Of a stretch of 64,000 nucleotides of DNA, positions 41,822 to 51,764 are shown piece by piece (position 1 is the stretch's first letter; every line of letters starts with the position of its first letter). The stretch is from Chitinasiproducens palmae (lineage in GTDB: Bacteria; Pseudomonadota; Gammaproteobacteria; Burkholderiales; Burkholderiaceae). Made by a program: the position numbers and the translations under genes. The notes under the pieces are model-generated. The model worked only from the letters and a program-made list of their open reading frames with translations, did not search any database and was not told the DNA's origin. The DNA is taken from assembly GCF_900095735.1 (NCBI RefSeq), contig NZ_FNLO01000004.1, forward strand, positions 124,001 to 188,000, read 5' to 3'.

Positions 41822-43578
41822 GCGCCCTGCCCGTGCCGGTTCGGCGGGCATGGCGGACGACCATGCTCGGCTCCTTGTGTGCGCTGCTGCTCGGCGTCGT
41901 GCAGACCGCCGGATTCGCGCCGACGCCGTATGGCGGCTGGCTGCAACTGGCCGTGATGGCCCTCTTCTATGCCCTGCTCCACGGCGGCAGCCGGGCCGCT
42001 GCCCGGCCGGTACGCCGCGCGGCGCTGCTTGGCGTCGCGTTCGGCCTCGGCAACTTCGTCTCCGGGGTCTACTGGCTGTACATCAGCATGCATGACTTCG
42101 GTGCGATGGCGGCGCCGCTTGCGGCCGCCACGCTGGTGCTGTTCTGCTTCTACCTGAGCTGGTATCCCGGACTGGCGGGCGCCGTCTGGGCGTGGCTGAG
42201 CGTGCGCCGCGCGGCGGCCGCCGCGCGGCGTCGGCGCGTGCCCGCGCCGCTGGTGTTCGCCGCCTGCTGGAGCCTCGGCGAGTGGCTGCGCGGCATGGTC
42301 TTCACGGGCTTCCCGTGGCTCAGCATCGGCTACAGCCATGTCGACACGCCGCTCGCCGGGTTCGCCGGCTGGCTCGGCGTCTATGGCGTCGGCTTCGCGG
42401 CCGCGCTCGTCGCCAGCGCACTGGCCAGCGCCTTCGTCGACGGCGGTGCCGCCGTCGTGGCGGTGCCTGCGCCGGATCCCGCTTCGTTCGCCTTGCGACG
42501 CTCTGCTGCGGATCCTGCTGCGTCGGATCCTGCTGCGTCGGAGCGTGCCGCATCGGATCTCGCCACGGCGTCGTCAGCCGTCGACGGCATGCCGCGTGGC
42601 GGACCGGCGCGGCGCGTGCGTCTGGCGGGGCTCGTCACCGCCGTGCTGGTCCTGCTCGCCGGCCTGCTCGCCGGCGTGCCGCGTTTCGTCGCGCCCGACG
42701 GCGCACCGCTCGCCGTGCGACTGCTGCAAGGCAATATCGCGCAGGACATGAAGTTCGGCGAAGCGGGCGTGGCTCACGCCATCGATCTGTATCGCGAACT
42801 GCTCACCGCGCGGCCAGCGGACCTGATCGTTACGCCCGAAACCGCCTACCCGATCCTGGCCACCCAGATCCCGGCGGCCGACGTCGCGACCCTGCAGGCG
42901 TTCGCGCAACGCAGCGGCAGCGCACTGCTGTTCGGCGCGGTGGGGGTGGACTTCGACCCGCAGGGCCGGCCGATCGCCTATACCAATGCGATGTTCGGCA
43001 TCAGCCCGTCGGGCGGCCCCGTCTATCGCTACGTCAAGCACCACCTCGTGCCGTTCGGCGAGTTCGTGCCCTGGGGCTTCCGCTGGCTGGTCGACGCGAT
43101 GCAGATTCCGCTCGGCGAACTGGCGCGCGGCGGGCTCGGCCAGCCGCCGTTCCACGTCAAGGGACGGCCGGTGGCGGTCGACATCTGCTACGAGGACATC
43201 TTCGGCGAGGAAATCGCCGCCACGCTGCGGCGCCAGGAGCAGCCGGCCGGCCTGCTGGTCAATGCGACCAACCTGGCCTGGTTCGGCAACACCATTGCGC
43301 TGGACCAGCATCTGCAGATCGCGCGCATGCGGACGCTGGAAACCGGCCGGCCGATGGTGCGCGCGACCAATACCGGCGTGACGGCGGCCATCGATGCCGA
43401 AGGGCACGTGCTGGCCCGCCTGCCGGTGTTCACCGTCGGCGCGCTCGACACGCGTGTGCAGGCGACCAAGGGCTTGACCCCGTATGCGCGCATCGGCAAC
43501 GCCGGCGTGCTGGCGCTGGCGGCCGTGGTGCTGGCGGCCGCCGCGTTTTCGAGGCGCAAACAGCGCCGACCGGAGTAA
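41818..43578 (+). CDS. lnt: Apolipoprotein N-acyltransferase
   Basis: 586 residues. The N-terminal half has six or more membrane segments (GSLCALLLGVVQTAGFAPTP, FGLGNFVSGVYWLYIS). The nitrilase domain has the catalytic Glu in VTPETAYPI, Lys in YRYVKHHLVPFGEFVPW and Cys in VDICYEDIFGEE. It transfers the third acyl chain onto lipoproteins in the inner membrane. A 40-residue Ala/Asp/Ser insert (RRSAADPAASDPAASERAAS) before the last membrane region is encoded by near-perfect 15-base repeats. GTG 41818 overlaps the corC stop; ATG 41863 is an alternative. Confidence 0.95.
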   Translation: MSALPVPVRRAWRTTMLGSLCALLLGVVQTAGFAPTPYGGWLQLAVMALFYALLHGGSRAAARPVRRAALLGVAFGLGNFVSGVYWLYISMHDFGAMAAPLAAATLVLFCFYLSWYPGLAGAVWAWLSVRRAAAAARRRRVPAPLVFAACWSLGEWLRGMVFTGFPWLSIGYSHVDTPLAGFAGWLGVYGVGFAAALVASALASAFVDGGAAVVAVPAPDPASFALRRSAADPAASDPAASERAASDLATASSAVDGMPRGGPARRVRLAGLVTAVLVLLAGLLAGVPRFVAPDGAPLAVRLLQGNIAQDMKFGEAGVAHAIDLYRELLTARPADLIVTPETAYPILATQIPAADVATLQAFAQRSGSALLFGAVGVDFDPQGRPIAYTNAMFGISPSGGPVYRYVKHHLVPFGEFVPWGFRWLVDAMQIPLGELARGGLGQPPFHVKGRPVAVDICYEDIFGEEIAATLRRQEQPAGLLVNATNLAWFGNTIALDQHLQIARMRTLETGRPMVRATNTGVTAAIDAEGHVLARLPVFTVGALDTRVQATKGLTPYARIGNAGVLALAAVVLAAAAFSRRKQRRPE

Positions 43579-43635
43579 AATCGCCGGTTTGACCGCGTTT
43601 GCGGCGACCGGCAATCGAAGAAAGGCCCCCAAGCG

Positions 43636-44544
43636 ATGCTCACGTTTCAGCAAATCATCCTGACCCTGCAGTCGTATTGGGACGCACAGGGCTGCGCGCT
43701 GCTGCAGCCCTACGACATGGAAGTCGGCGCGGGCACCTCGCACACCGCGACCTTCCTGCGCGCGATCGGCCCCGAGCCATGGCGCGCCGCCTACGTGCAA
43801 CCGTCGCGTCGTCCGAAAGACGGCCGCTACGGCCAGAACCCGAACCGGCTGCAGCATTACTACCAGTATCAGGTGGTGCTAAAGCCGGCCCCCGAGAACA
43901 TCCTGGATCTGTACCTCGGCTCGCTGGCGGCGCTCGGCCTGGATCTCCAGCAGAACGACGTGCGCTTCGTCGAGGACGACTGGGAAAATCCGACGCTCGG
44001 CGCCTGGGGCCTCGGCTGGGAAGTCTGGCTGAACGGCATGGAAGTGACGCAGTTCACCTACTTCCAGCAGGTGGGCGGGCTCGATTGCAAGCCGGTGCTG
44101 GGCGAGATCACCTATGGCCTCGAACGGCTGGCGATGTATCTGCAGAAGGTCGAGAACGTGTACGACCTGGTCTGGACCGAATGGCAGGAGAACGGCGAGA
44201 CGCGCCGCCTGACGTACGGCGACGTGTTCCACCAGAACGAGGTGGAACAGTCGACGTACAACTTCGAGCACAGCAATGCGGACATGCTGTTCGAATTCTT
44301 CAACCATTACGAACGCGAGGCGCAGCGCTTGATCGATACCGCGCTGACGCTGCCCGCGTACGAGATGATCCTGAAGGCGGCACACACCTTCAACCTGCTC
44401 GATGCCCGCGGCGCGATCTCGGTGACCGAGCGCGCGCGCTACATCGGCCGCATCCGCACCCTGTCGCGCGGCGTCGCCCAGGGGTATTACGACTCGCGCG
44501 AGAAGCTCGGCTTCCCGATGCTGCGCACTGCCGCGACGGCCTGA
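43636..44544 (+). CDS. glyQ: Glycyl-tRNA synthetase alpha subunit
   Basis: 302 residues. Class II catalytic subunit of the alpha2beta2 enzyme, starting [20 protein letters not shown] and containing [17 protein letters not shown] and [38 protein letters not shown], split here by family blocks. It activates glycine. Length and sequence are typical. glyS follows after 43 bases in the same operon. Confidence 0.98.
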   Translation: MLTFQQIILTLQSYWDAQGCALLQPYDMEVGAGTSHTATFLRAIGPEPWRAAYVQPSRRPKDGRYGQNPNRLQHYYQYQVVLKPAPENILDLYLGSLAALGLDLQQNDVRFVEDDWENPTLGAWGLGWEVWLNGMEVTQFTYFQQVGGLDCKPVLGEITYGLERLAMYLQKVENVYDLVWTEWQENGETRRLTYGDVFHQNEVEQSTYNFEHSNADMLFEFFNHYEREAQRLIDTALTLPAYEMILKAAHTFNLLDARGAISVTERARYIGRIRTLSRGVAQGYYDSREKLGFPMLRTAATA

Positions 44545-44587
44545 GCGCCGCGGGCACGCCCGGCGCGGTACGACGCGCCGGCATCAG

Positions 44588-46696
44588 ATGACTACAGCAA
44601 TGAACCAATCCGTCGTGAATACCCTGCTGGTCGAATTATTGACCGAAGAACTGCCGCCGAAGGCGTTGGCCCGCCTCGGCGACGCCTTCGCCGAAGGCCT
44701 GGCGCGCCGTCTGGTCGAGGCCGGGCTGGCCACCGCCGAGGCGCGCGTCGAACGCTTCGCGAGTCCGCGCCGCCTGGCAGTGACCATCGCCGGCGTGGCG
44801 GCACGCGCGGCCGACCGCCAGGTTCGTCAGAAGGTGCTGCCGGTCTCGGTGGCACTCGATGCCGAAGGCCGGGGCACCGCACCGCTCGCGAAGAAGCTCG
44901 CTGCGCTCGGCGCGCCGAACGTGACCGTCGACGCGCTGGAACGCGACGGCGAAGGCAAGAACGAGGCGTTTTTCCTGACCCGCACCGTGGCGGGCGCGAC
45001 GCTGGCCGACGCGTTGCAGGGGGCGCTCGCCGAGACCCTCGGGCAGTTGCCGATTCCGAAGATGATGAGCTACCAGCGCCCGGACGGCGAAACGGTGCAC
45101 TTCGTACGGCCGGCGCATCGACTGGTCGCGCTGCATGGCGCCGACGTGGTGCCGGTCGGCGCGCTCGGTCTGCGCGCCGAGCGCGAGACGCTGGGCCACC
45201 GCTTCCTGTCGTCCGGCGCGATCGTGGTGCCGCACGCCGATGCCTATGCCGACACGCTGCGCACGCAGGGACGGGTGATGGCCGGCTTCGCCGAACGCCG
45301 CGAAGCGATCCGGCAAGGCCTGGCCGAAGCCGCCGGGGGCGACCAGGTGCTGATGCCGGACGCGCTGGTCGACGAGGTGACGGCGCTGGTCGAATGGCCG
45401 GTGGTCTATGCCTGCCGTTTCGACGAGGCCTTCCTGGACGTGCCGCAGGAATGCCTGATCCTGACGATGCAGACCAACCAGAAGTACTTCGCGCTGACCG
45501 ACGCGAAGGGCCGCCTGCGGCCGCGCTTCCTGATCGTCTCGAATATTGCCACCGACACGCCGACCGCGATCATCGAAGGCAACGAACGGGTGGTGCGGCC
45601 GCGTCTGGCGGACGCCCAGTTCTTCTTCGAGCAGGACAAGAAGCGTTCGCTGGAAAGCCGGCTGCCGCAGCTGGCGGCCGTCGTCTACCAGGCCAAGCTC
45701 GGCTCGCAGCTCGAACGCAGCGAGCGGCTGGCCGCGCTGGCCGGCGCGATCGCCGAGCGGCTCGGCGAGGACGCGGCGCTGGCCAGCCGGGCCGCGCGTC
45801 TCGCCAAGACCGATCTGGTCACCGAGATGGTCGGCGAATTTCCGGAACTGCAAGGCACGATGGGCGCGTACTACGCGCGTCACGACGGCGAGCCCGAAGC
45901 GGTCGCGTTGGCGGCGGTCGAACACTACCAGCCGCGTTTCGCCGGCGACGCCCTGCCCGGTTCGCCGATCGGCAGGATCGTCGCGTTGGCGGACAAGCTC
46001 GAAACGCTGGTCGGCATCTGGGGCGTGGGCCTCGCGCCGACCGGCGACAAGGACCCGTTCGCGCTGCGGCGCCACGCGCTCGGCGTGGTGCGGATGCTGG
46101 TCGAGCAGGCGCTGCCGCTTGATCTGACCGAATTGTTCGGGCTGGCATACCGGCAACTGGCTGACAAGGGCTTCGACGATCCGAGCGAGGCCTTGCATGC
46201 GTTCTGCCTCGACCGCCTGCGCTCCCTGCTGCGCGAGCGCGGCTACGCGGCGCAGGAAATCGACGCGGTGCTTGCGCAGGGACCGCGCCGCCTGGACGAC
46301 CTGATCGCCCGCCTCGACGCCGTGCGTGCGTTCGGCGCGCTGCCGGAGGCAGCCGCGCTCGCCGCCGCCAACAAACGCATCGGCAACATCCTCAAGAAGG
46401 CCGACGACGGCGAGATCGCGCCGGCGATCGACGCGGCGTGGCTGCGCGAACCGGCGGAACAGGCACTGGCGCAGGCAGTCGACGCGCTCGCGCCGCGGGT
46501 CGAGGCGGACTTCGCGGCACGCCGCTATACGGAGGCCTTGAGCGCACTGGCCACCCTGCGCGAAGCCGTCGACACCTTCTTCGACCGGGTGATGGTGAAT
46601 GCCGACGAAGCCGCGCTGCGCGCCAACCGCCTCGCGCTGTTGGCACGCCTGCACGGCCTGATGAACGCGGTGGCCGACCTGTCGCGCCTCGCCTGA
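44588..46696 (+). CDS. glyS: Glycyl-tRNA synthetase beta subunit
   Basis: 702 residues. Begins [21 protein letters not shown] and contains the conserved [17 protein letters not shown] and [13 protein letters not shown] blocks; the C-terminal DALR-type region binds the anticodon. It pairs with GlyQ to form the bacterial alpha2beta2 glycyl-tRNA synthetase. ATG 44588 is used; a second Met five codons in is possible. Confidence 0.97.
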   Translation: MTTAMNQSVVNTLLVELLTEELPPKALARLGDAFAEGLARRLVEAGLATAEARVERFASPRRLAVTIAGVAARAADRQVRQKVLPVSVALDAEGRGTAPLAKKLAALGAPNVTVDALERDGEGKNEAFFLTRTVAGATLADALQGALAETLGQLPIPKMMSYQRPDGETVHFVRPAHRLVALHGADVVPVGALGLRAERETLGHRFLSSGAIVVPHADAYADTLRTQGRVMAGFAERREAIRQGLAEAAGGDQVLMPDALVDEVTALVEWPVVYACRFDEAFLDVPQECLILTMQTNQKYFALTDAKGRLRPRFLIVSNIATDTPTAIIEGNERVVRPRLADAQFFFEQDKKRSLESRLPQLAAVVYQAKLGSQLERSERLAALAGAIAERLGEDAALASRAARLAKTDLVTEMVGEFPELQGTMGAYYARHDGEPEAVALAAVEHYQPRFAGDALPGSPIGRIVALADKLETLVGIWGVGLAPTGDKDPFALRRHALGVVRMLVEQALPLDLTELFGLAYRQLADKGFDDPSEALHAFCLDRLRSLLRERGYAAQEIDAVLAQGPRRLDDLIARLDAVRAFGALPEAAALAAANKRIGNILKKADDGEIAPAIDAAWLREPAEQALAQAVDALAPRVEADFAARRYTEALSALATLREAVDTFFDRVMVNADEAALRANRLALLARLHGLMNAVADLSRLA

Positions 46697-46759
46697 ACGA
46701 CGCGTCGCCCCGCTCGCCGCCGCGGTGCGACGGGAGCGGGCGCGGCCACGGAAGCAGCC

Positions 46760-47317
46760 ATGACCCTCAAGAAAGTCGTAGTGTTGGACCGCGACGGCGT
46801 CATCAACCACGATTCGGACGCCTTCATCAAGACGCCTGACGAATGGCTGGCGATTCCCGGCAGCCTCGAAGCGATCGCCCGGCTGAACCAGGCCGGCTAT
46901 CGGGTCGTCGTGGCGACCAACCAGTCCGGCATCGGCCGTGGCCTGTTCGACGTGTCGATGCTCAACCAGATCCACGCGAAGATGCACCGCGAAGCTGCGG
47001 CCGTCGGCGCGCGCATCGACGCGGTGTTCTTCTGCCCACACGTGAGCGCGGACGACTGCACGTGCCGCAAGCCGCGCGCCGGCATGCTCGAGGACATCAT
47101 TGCGCGCTACCAGCTCGGCGACGCACCGGTGGCGCTGGTCGGCGATGCGCTGCGCGACCTGCAGGCCGCCGCGTGCGTGAATTTCACGCCATGGCTGGTG
47201 CTGACCGGCAAGGGACGCAAGACCCTGACGGCCGGCGGCCTGCCGGAGCGCACGCGCGTGGTCGACGACCTGCGGGCGTTCTCGCTCGATTTTCTCGCCA
47301 GCCAGCCCGACGGCTGA
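46760..47317 (+). CDS. gmhB: D-glycero-beta-D-manno-heptose 1,7-bisphosphate 7-phosphatase
   Basis: 185 residues of the HAD superfamily. The nucleophile motif is VVLDRDGVINHDSDAFIK; the zinc-binding loop is FCPHVSADDCTCRKPRAGM (Cys, His, Cys, Cys); the final motif is LVGDALRDLQAA. It removes the 7-phosphate in the ADP-heptose pathway for LPS core synthesis. It precedes plsC by 51 bases, in line with an envelope-biogenesis operon. Confidence 0.95.
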   Translation: MTLKKVVVLDRDGVINHDSDAFIKTPDEWLAIPGSLEAIARLNQAGYRVVVATNQSGIGRGLFDVSMLNQIHAKMHREAAAVGARIDAVFFCPHVSADDCTCRKPRAGMLEDIIARYQLGDAPVALVGDALRDLQAAACVNFTPWLVLTGKGRKTLTAGGLPERTRVVDDLRAFSLDFLASQPDG

Positions 47318-47368
47318 GCCCGACATCCCGATTCGCGCGGTACCGCCGCGCCGTCCCGACTGCTGCCC

Positions 47369-48196
47369 ATGCGCGCGATCCGTTCGACCCTCTTCCTGCT
47401 GTTCCTGGTGACCCTGACGGTGCCGTACGCGCTGGCGTGCTTCATCGCGTTTCCATTCATGAACGCCCACCGGCGCTACTGGATGGTCACCGGCTGGTGC
47501 CGGCTTTCCATCGGCGCCGGGCGCGTGCTGTGCGGCATGCGCTACCGCGTGATCGGCCGGGAAAACCTGCCCGACGGCCCCGCCGTCCTGCTTGCCAAGC
47601 ATCAGTCGGCCTGGGAAACGCTCGCCTTCCCCGCGCTGCTGCCGCGGCCGCTGTGCTACGTCTTCAAGCGCGAGCTGCTGCTGGTGCCCTTCTTCGGCTG
47701 GGCGCTCGGCATGCTGAAGATGATCCACATCGACCGCAAGCGTGGTCCGCGCGCCTTCGTGTCGGTGGTCAGGCAAGGCCGTGAGCGAATTGCCGACGGT
47801 TCCTGGGTCATCATGTTCCCCGAGGGCACCCGCACGCCGACGGGACGCACCGGCGTGTACAAGACGGGCGGCGCGCGCTTTGCCATCGAGGTCGGCGCAC
47901 CGGTCGTGCCGATCGCACACAACGCCGGGCACTGCTGGCCGCGCAACGCGTTTCTCAAGCATCCCGGCGAGATCGTGGTGTCGATCGGTCCGGCAATCGA
48001 CAGTGCCGGCCTGCGCTCCGAGGAACTCAACCAACGGGTCGCCGCCTGGATCGAGACCGAGATGCGCCGCATCGACGCGGCCGCCTATCAGGATCATGGC
48101 GGCGTGCCGATGCAAGCCGGCGACGCGAGCGCCGACGCGGCGCCGGCGGCCGACGCGCGCGATGGGTCCGCCGATGCGTTCGTCCCACGTCGGTGA
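47369..48196 (+). CDS. plsC: 1-acyl-sn-glycerol-3-phosphate acyltransferase
   Basis: 275 residues. An N-terminal membrane anchor ([20 protein letters not shown]) is followed by the acyltransferase motifs: [12 protein letters not shown] for block [14 protein letters not shown], and [11 protein letters not shown] for block III. Block I has His-x4-Glu instead of the usual His-x4-Asp; this variant appears common in beta-proteobacterial homologues, so the enzyme is probably active. It makes phosphatidic acid. The Asp/Ala-rich tail overlaps the next gene by 23 bases. Confidence 0.93.
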   Translation: MRAIRSTLFLLFLVTLTVPYALACFIAFPFMNAHRRYWMVTGWCRLSIGAGRVLCGMRYRVIGRENLPDGPAVLLAKHQSAWETLAFPALLPRPLCYVFKRELLLVPFFGWALGMLKMIHIDRKRGPRAFVSVVRQGRERIADGSWVIMFPEGTRTPTGRTGVYKTGGARFAIEVGAPVVPIAHNAGHCWPRNAFLKHPGEIVVSIGPAIDSAGLRSEELNQRVAAWIETEMRRIDAAAYQDHGGVPMQAGDASADAAPAADARDGSADAFVPRR

Positions 48197-48938
48197 GTGG
48201 CTGCCGCGACGCGCCTGGCTGGGCGGCCGCGAGATCGATTACCGGCTGCGCCGCAGCGCGCGTCGCAGCGTCGGCTTCGTGATCGATCAGCACGGCCTGT
48301 CGGTGACGGCGCCGCGCCGCCTCGCCGAGCGCGAGGTGTTGCTCGCGCTGTCGTCGAAGGCTGGCTGGATCGTTGCGAAGCTCGACGAATGGCGGCTGCG
48401 CCCGCCGGTCGCGCCGCCCGCGGAGACGGTCTGGCGCGACGGCGACACCGTGCCCTACCTCGGCATGCCGTTGATCCTGCGCCTCGATCAGGCCACGCGC
48501 GGCGTCCACCTCGACCGGCTGACCGGCACGCTGACCGTCGGCCGTGCCACCGCGCGGGCGGCGTCGGATGCGCTGTCGCAAGCGCATGTGGGCGCGGCCC
48601 TGACGCGCTGGTTCAAGGCGATGGCCCGCGCCGAACTGGGCGACCGGCTCGCCGCCCATGCCGCGCGCGCACAATTGCGCTATGAGCGCTTCGCCCTGTC
48701 GTCGGCGCGGACGCGTTGGGGCAGTTGCTCGTCACGCGGCACGATCCGCCTGAACTGGCGCCTGATCCACCTCGACCCGGACCTGATCGACTACGTCGTC
48801 GTGCATGAACTCGCGCATCTGCTGCAGATGAACCACAGCCCGCGCTTCTGGGCCGAGGTGGCGCGCCTGATGCCGGACTACGAGACGCGTCGCCGCACCC
48901 TGCGACAAATTCCACAGGCGACGCTGCCGCGGCTGTAG
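48174..48938 (+). CDS. YgjP-like (DUF45) M48-type metallopeptidase
   Basis: 254 residues. The conserved C-terminal part reads [20 protein letters not shown], then [21 protein letters not shown] with the zinc-binding HELAH and a downstream His. The N-terminus ([18 protein letters not shown]) matches the family. It is a predicted cytoplasmic zinc protease; the substrate is unknown. ATG 48174 lies inside the end of plsC; ATG 48162 is also in frame. Overlap implies translational coupling. Confidence 0.9.
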   Translation: MRSSHVGEWLPRRAWLGGREIDYRLRRSARRSVGFVIDQHGLSVTAPRRLAEREVLLALSSKAGWIVAKLDEWRLRPPVAPPAETVWRDGDTVPYLGMPLILRLDQATRGVHLDRLTGTLTVGRATARAASDALSQAHVGAALTRWFKAMARAELGDRLAAHAARAQLRYERFALSSARTRWGSCSSRGTIRLNWRLIHLDPDLIDYVVVHELAHLLQMNHSPRFWAEVARLMPDYETRRRTLRQIPQATLPRL

Positions 48939-49175
48939 CACGCATGCTGCCGGCCGGCGACCGAGCTGAGTGTCGCCGCGCCGTGGGCGGGCCGCTGCGA
49001 CAGCCTGTCTGCCCGATGCGGTGCCGCCGACGCGGTGAACGGATGCCCACCTTCGCGACGACGCCGCGCCTGTGCCTCGCTCGCCTCGGTCGCCATCGCG
49101 CGTCGGCCACCTGCATGGCATGCACGGCAAGAATGGCATGGCGCCGGGCACGCCGCGCGTGGGTGGCCACCGGCC
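48939..49175. other. Intergenic region upstream of gloA, no gene recognised
   Basis: This stretch and the leader that follows make up about 365 bases between ygjP and gloA. Open frames are Arg/Ala-rich shadows. A promoter and a hairpin close to gloA are listed separately. Confidence 0.5.
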
Positions 49176-49204
49176 CTGAAAGGCCGGCGCTTTGGCGCTA
49201 CACT
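49176..49204 (+). promoter_or_regulatory. Candidate sigma-70 promoter of gloA
   Basis: CTGAAA (49176-49181) and TACACT (49199-49204) are separated by exactly 17 bases, each matching the consensus at 4 of 6 positions. It would give a leader of about 95 bases to the gloA start. Confidence 0.5.
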
Positions 49205-49218
49205 GCTTGGTTCCCGTT

Positions 49219-49237
49219 CCGGCCACCGGGTGGCCGG
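49219..49237 (+). repeat. Perfect inverted repeat in the gloA leader
   Basis: CCGGCCAC (49219-49226) and GTGGCCGG (49230-49237) form an 8-pair all but uninterrupted hairpin with a 3-base loop. It lies just downstream of the candidate promoter, so it would sit near the 5-prime end of the mRNA, where it could stabilise the transcript or be an operator. Confidence 0.75.
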
Positions 49238-49303
49238 CAGGCCGGCGTGGGTCGCGACACGTGTTCGCGCCGCGCTTTTCAACACCATTCCCCGGACACC
49301 ACA

Positions 49304-49696
49304 ATGCGATTCCTCCACACCATGCTGCGGGTCGGCGATCTGCAACGCTCGATCGACTTCTACACCGGCGTGCTCGGCATGCAGCTGCTGCGCAAGCACG
49401 ATTATCCGGACGGCCGCTTCACGCTGGCCTTCGTCGGCTACGGTCCCGAGTCCGAGACGGCGGTGCTGGAACTGACGCACAACTGGGATACCCCGTCCTA
49501 CGATCTTGGCAACGGCTACGGCCATATCGCGCTGGAAGTCGAGGACGCCTACAAGGCCTGCGACGAAGTCCGCGAACGCGGCGGCAAGGTGACGCGCGAG
49601 GCGGGGCCGATGAAACACGGCACCACGGTGATCGCATTCGTCGAGGACCCGGACGGGTACAAGATCGAGTTCATCCAAGCAAAATCAACAAGTTGA
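49304..49696 (+). CDS. gloA: Lactoylglutathione lyase (glyoxalase I)
   Basis: 130 residues. All four metal ligands of E. coli GlxI are aligned: His5 (MRFLHTML), Glu56 (VLELTHNW), His74 (GHIALEV) and Glu122 (YKIEFI). It isomerises the methylglyoxal-glutathione hemithioacetal to S-lactoylglutathione. The spacing indicates the short, Ni-activated bacterial class. It is the last core gene before an accessory insertion. Confidence 0.97.
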   Translation: MRFLHTMLRVGDLQRSIDFYTGVLGMQLLRKHDYPDGRFTLAFVGYGPESETAVLELTHNWDTPSYDLGNGYGHIALEVEDAYKACDEVRERGGKVTREAGPMKHGTTVIAFVEDPDGYKIEFIQAKSTS

Positions 49697-49768
49697 TTAG
49701 ACGGACGCCATTCCGACGCCAAAAGCACTGATCCACTGCGCAGCGCGTAGCCAACAGCCGACAGAAAA

Positions 49769-49792
49769 GCCTGCGCAAGCAGGCCTTTGTTG
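49769..49792 (+). terminator. Hairpin terminator after gloA
   Basis: GCCTGC (49769-49774), loop GCAA, GCAGGC (49779-49784), followed by CTTTGTTG and preceded by AAAA. The A-flank and T-flank allow it to work in both directions. It lies 72 bases beyond the gloA stop. Confidence 0.65.
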
Positions 49793-49916
49793 ATCTGATG
49801 ATGGAAACGTGGCAAGCCAGGCCGGTGACGCGATGACCGTGGCGGGCATACGCCTGGCGGCAACGCGCTAAGGAGTGAAATTTTTTGACAGCCGCCCGCC
49901 GGTCTTAATCGAAATA

Positions 49917-49945
49917 TTGACGATATAGTCGAATTTAATCAAAAT
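49917..49945 (+). promoter_or_regulatory. Candidate promoter of the fic gene
   Basis: TTGACG (49917-49922), 17 bases, CAAAAT (49940-49945) in a stretch (about 49875-49970) much richer in A+T than its surroundings. Another -35-like TTGACA is at 49885-49890. The imperfect dyad TTAATCGAA ... TCGAATTTAA overlaps the promoter and could be an operator. Confidence 0.5.
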
Positions 49946-49989
49946 CCGGTTTATCTAATCGTTCTCTGGGCCTTCGCCTGGCTTTCTAC

Positions 49990-51537
49990 ATGCCTGACTG
50001 GATCGGTTATCGCTGGCTGGCCGAACGGTACGGCGTCAGTGCCGTCCAGACGTTTCGTACAGACAGTGCCATCGGCAAATCGCGTGCGACCGTGCGCGAG
50101 AACGGTTACGTCCATGAACAGCATCCGCCTGCTGCTCGTCCCGCGGAGTCCCTGGCGGGCCATCTGACCTTCGCCCTCAAACATGAGGGCGTTCACCTGG
50201 AATTCCTCGCACGGCTGTTCGATGCCGCCCCGGTCGCCGAACTGAACGCCTGGGTGGCCGCAGAGCCCACGGGACAGTATGCCCGCCGCACCGGCTTCTT
50301 CTACGAGTACCTTACGGGACGGGTGCTCGATTTCCCGGGCGTCGCGGCCGGGAACTATGTGACCGCACTCGATGAAGAGCGCTACGTCACCTCTTCTCAA
50401 TCGACCAATAACCAGCGGTGGCGGGTGCGCGACAACCTGCCCGGCTCGCGCAACTTCTGCCCGGTAGTGCTGCGCACGCCGGCGGTTCGACAGGCTGAAC
50501 TTTACGCGTGTGCGGAGCATCTGGCTGCCCTTGAGGCGGAATTCGGCGCAGACGTCCTGCAGCGCAGCGCCGTCTGGCTCACCATCAAGGAAAGCCGCGC
50601 CAGCTTTGCGATCGAGCACGAGGAGCAGCACGTCGACCGCGTGCGACGCTTCGCCGCCGCGATGGAGCGCTGGTGCGGCCGGCACGAGGCCCCCTTGTCA
50701 GAGGCGTCGTTGGGCGAATTGCAGGCCGAGATCCTGGGGCCGCGCGCCACGCGCTACGGTGTGAGACGCTCACCGGTCTTCGTCGGCGAAGTGGACGGGT
50801 TCCGCGAGACCGTCCACTACATCGCGCCCCACTGGGAGGATGCGCCGCAGTTGCTGTCAGGATTGCGCGACTGTGCAGATCGGACCGCCGGCGGCTCCGC
50901 CCTGGTCCGCGCCGCTGTGCTGTCGTTCGGCTTCGTCTATATCCACCCAATGTCGGACGGCAACGGCCGCATTTCGCGCTTCCTGGTCAACGACGTGCTG
51001 CGGCGGGATGGCGCCGTCCCCGAGCCCTTCATCCTGCCGGTGTCAGCAACCATCACCAGTTCGGTGATCAAGCGCCGTGGCTACGACCAGGTGCTTGAGC
51101 TGTTCTCGCTGCCCCTCATGCGCCGTTATACCAACGCATGGCGCTTCGGACCGGAGCAGCAGGCCGCGGACGGCGTGCGCTACAACCTGCAGTTCGACGG
51201 CTACGCGGACGCATTGAACGCGTGGCGTTACCCCGACCTCACGGACCACGTCGAGTACATCGCTGACATCGTGCGCGTGACCATCGAGCAGGAAATGCGC
51301 AAGGAAGCCGGATACCTGCGCAGCCTTCGGCTCGCGCGTGAGCGCGTGAAGCAGGTGATCGAAGGGCCGGACAGCGACATCGACCGCATCGTCCGCTCGG
51401 TGCGCGACAACGGCGGCAAGGTCTCGAACAAGCTGGCGAAGGAATTTCCCGCGCTGGCCGACCAAGCCACGGCGGCCGAACTCGTCGATGCACTGCAAGG
51501 CGTCTTCCAAGCCGCACCCGCGGACGGCGCGCCATGA
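49990..51537 (+). CDS. Fic-domain protein (putative AMP-transferase)
   Basis: 515 residues. The catalytic Fic motif is complete: HPMSDGNGRISRF (HPx[S]DGNGRxxR), which transfers AMP or another nucleotide moiety to a target hydroxyl. About 100 residues earlier, IKESRASFAIEHEEQ resembles the self-inhibitory helix (S/T)xxxE(G/N) of class II Fic proteins, but the last position is His rather than Gly/Asn. The N-terminal 200 residues match the larger Fic proteins often found beside mobile genes; a winged-helix-like C-terminus (DNGGKVSNKLAKEFPAL) follows. No ribosome site is obvious before ATG 49990. Codon and base composition upstream differ from the core genes, in keeping with acquisition. Confidence 0.85.
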   Translation: MPDWIGYRWLAERYGVSAVQTFRTDSAIGKSRATVRENGYVHEQHPPAARPAESLAGHLTFALKHEGVHLEFLARLFDAAPVAELNAWVAAEPTGQYARRTGFFYEYLTGRVLDFPGVAAGNYVTALDEERYVTSSQSTNNQRWRVRDNLPGSRNFCPVVLRTPAVRQAELYACAEHLAALEAEFGADVLQRSAVWLTIKESRASFAIEHEEQHVDRVRRFAAAMERWCGRHEAPLSEASLGELQAEILGPRATRYGVRRSPVFVGEVDGFRETVHYIAPHWEDAPQLLSGLRDCADRTAGGSALVRAAVLSFGFVYIHPMSDGNGRISRFLVNDVLRRDGAVPEPFILPVSATITSSVIKRRGYDQVLELFSLPLMRRYTNAWRFGPEQQAADGVRYNLQFDGYADALNAWRYPDLTDHVEYIADIVRVTIEQEMRKEAGYLRSLRLARERVKQVIEGPDSDIDRIVRSVRDNGGKVSNKLAKEFPALADQATAAELVDALQGVFQAAPADGAP

Positions 51538-51764
51538 CCATCGCACGCCACCACACGCGATCCAGTGGCCCGGCTGCGGACGCATTGCGCGAGGCCTTCC
51601 GTCTGAGTTGCGAACTGCCGCAGCCCCGACGGTCCGACATCATGAGGCTGGCCGTGCACACCAAGGTCCAGCCTGAAGGCATGCCATGTGACGTCCTCGG
51701 CAACGAGCTGGTCAAAGGCCTGGACCGCAACGATCGTATAAAGCTCAGAGGCATAACGATCTAG
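51534..51764 (+). CDS. Small uncharacterised protein overlapping fic
   Basis: 76 residues, not recognised. Its start overlaps the fic stop by ATGA, which favours a co-translated partner. The sequence has SGPAADALREAFRLSCELPQ, then a basic stretch and a C-terminal LGNELVKGLDRNDRIKL. It ends abruptly at the junction with the ligase D remnant, so it may be truncated. The role of a Fic partner or antitoxin is only an inference. Confidence 0.5.
   Translation: MTIARHHTRSSGPAADALREAFRLSCELPQPRRSDIMRLAVHTKVQPEGMPCDVLGNELVKGLDRNDRIKLRGITI

Noticed and set aside
44636-48115. A 1159-codon open frame antisense to glyS, gmhB and plsC
   Set aside because: It is fully antisense to three well-supported genes and its translation is Arg/Gln/His-rich with no domain; long antisense frames are common in high-G+C DNA.
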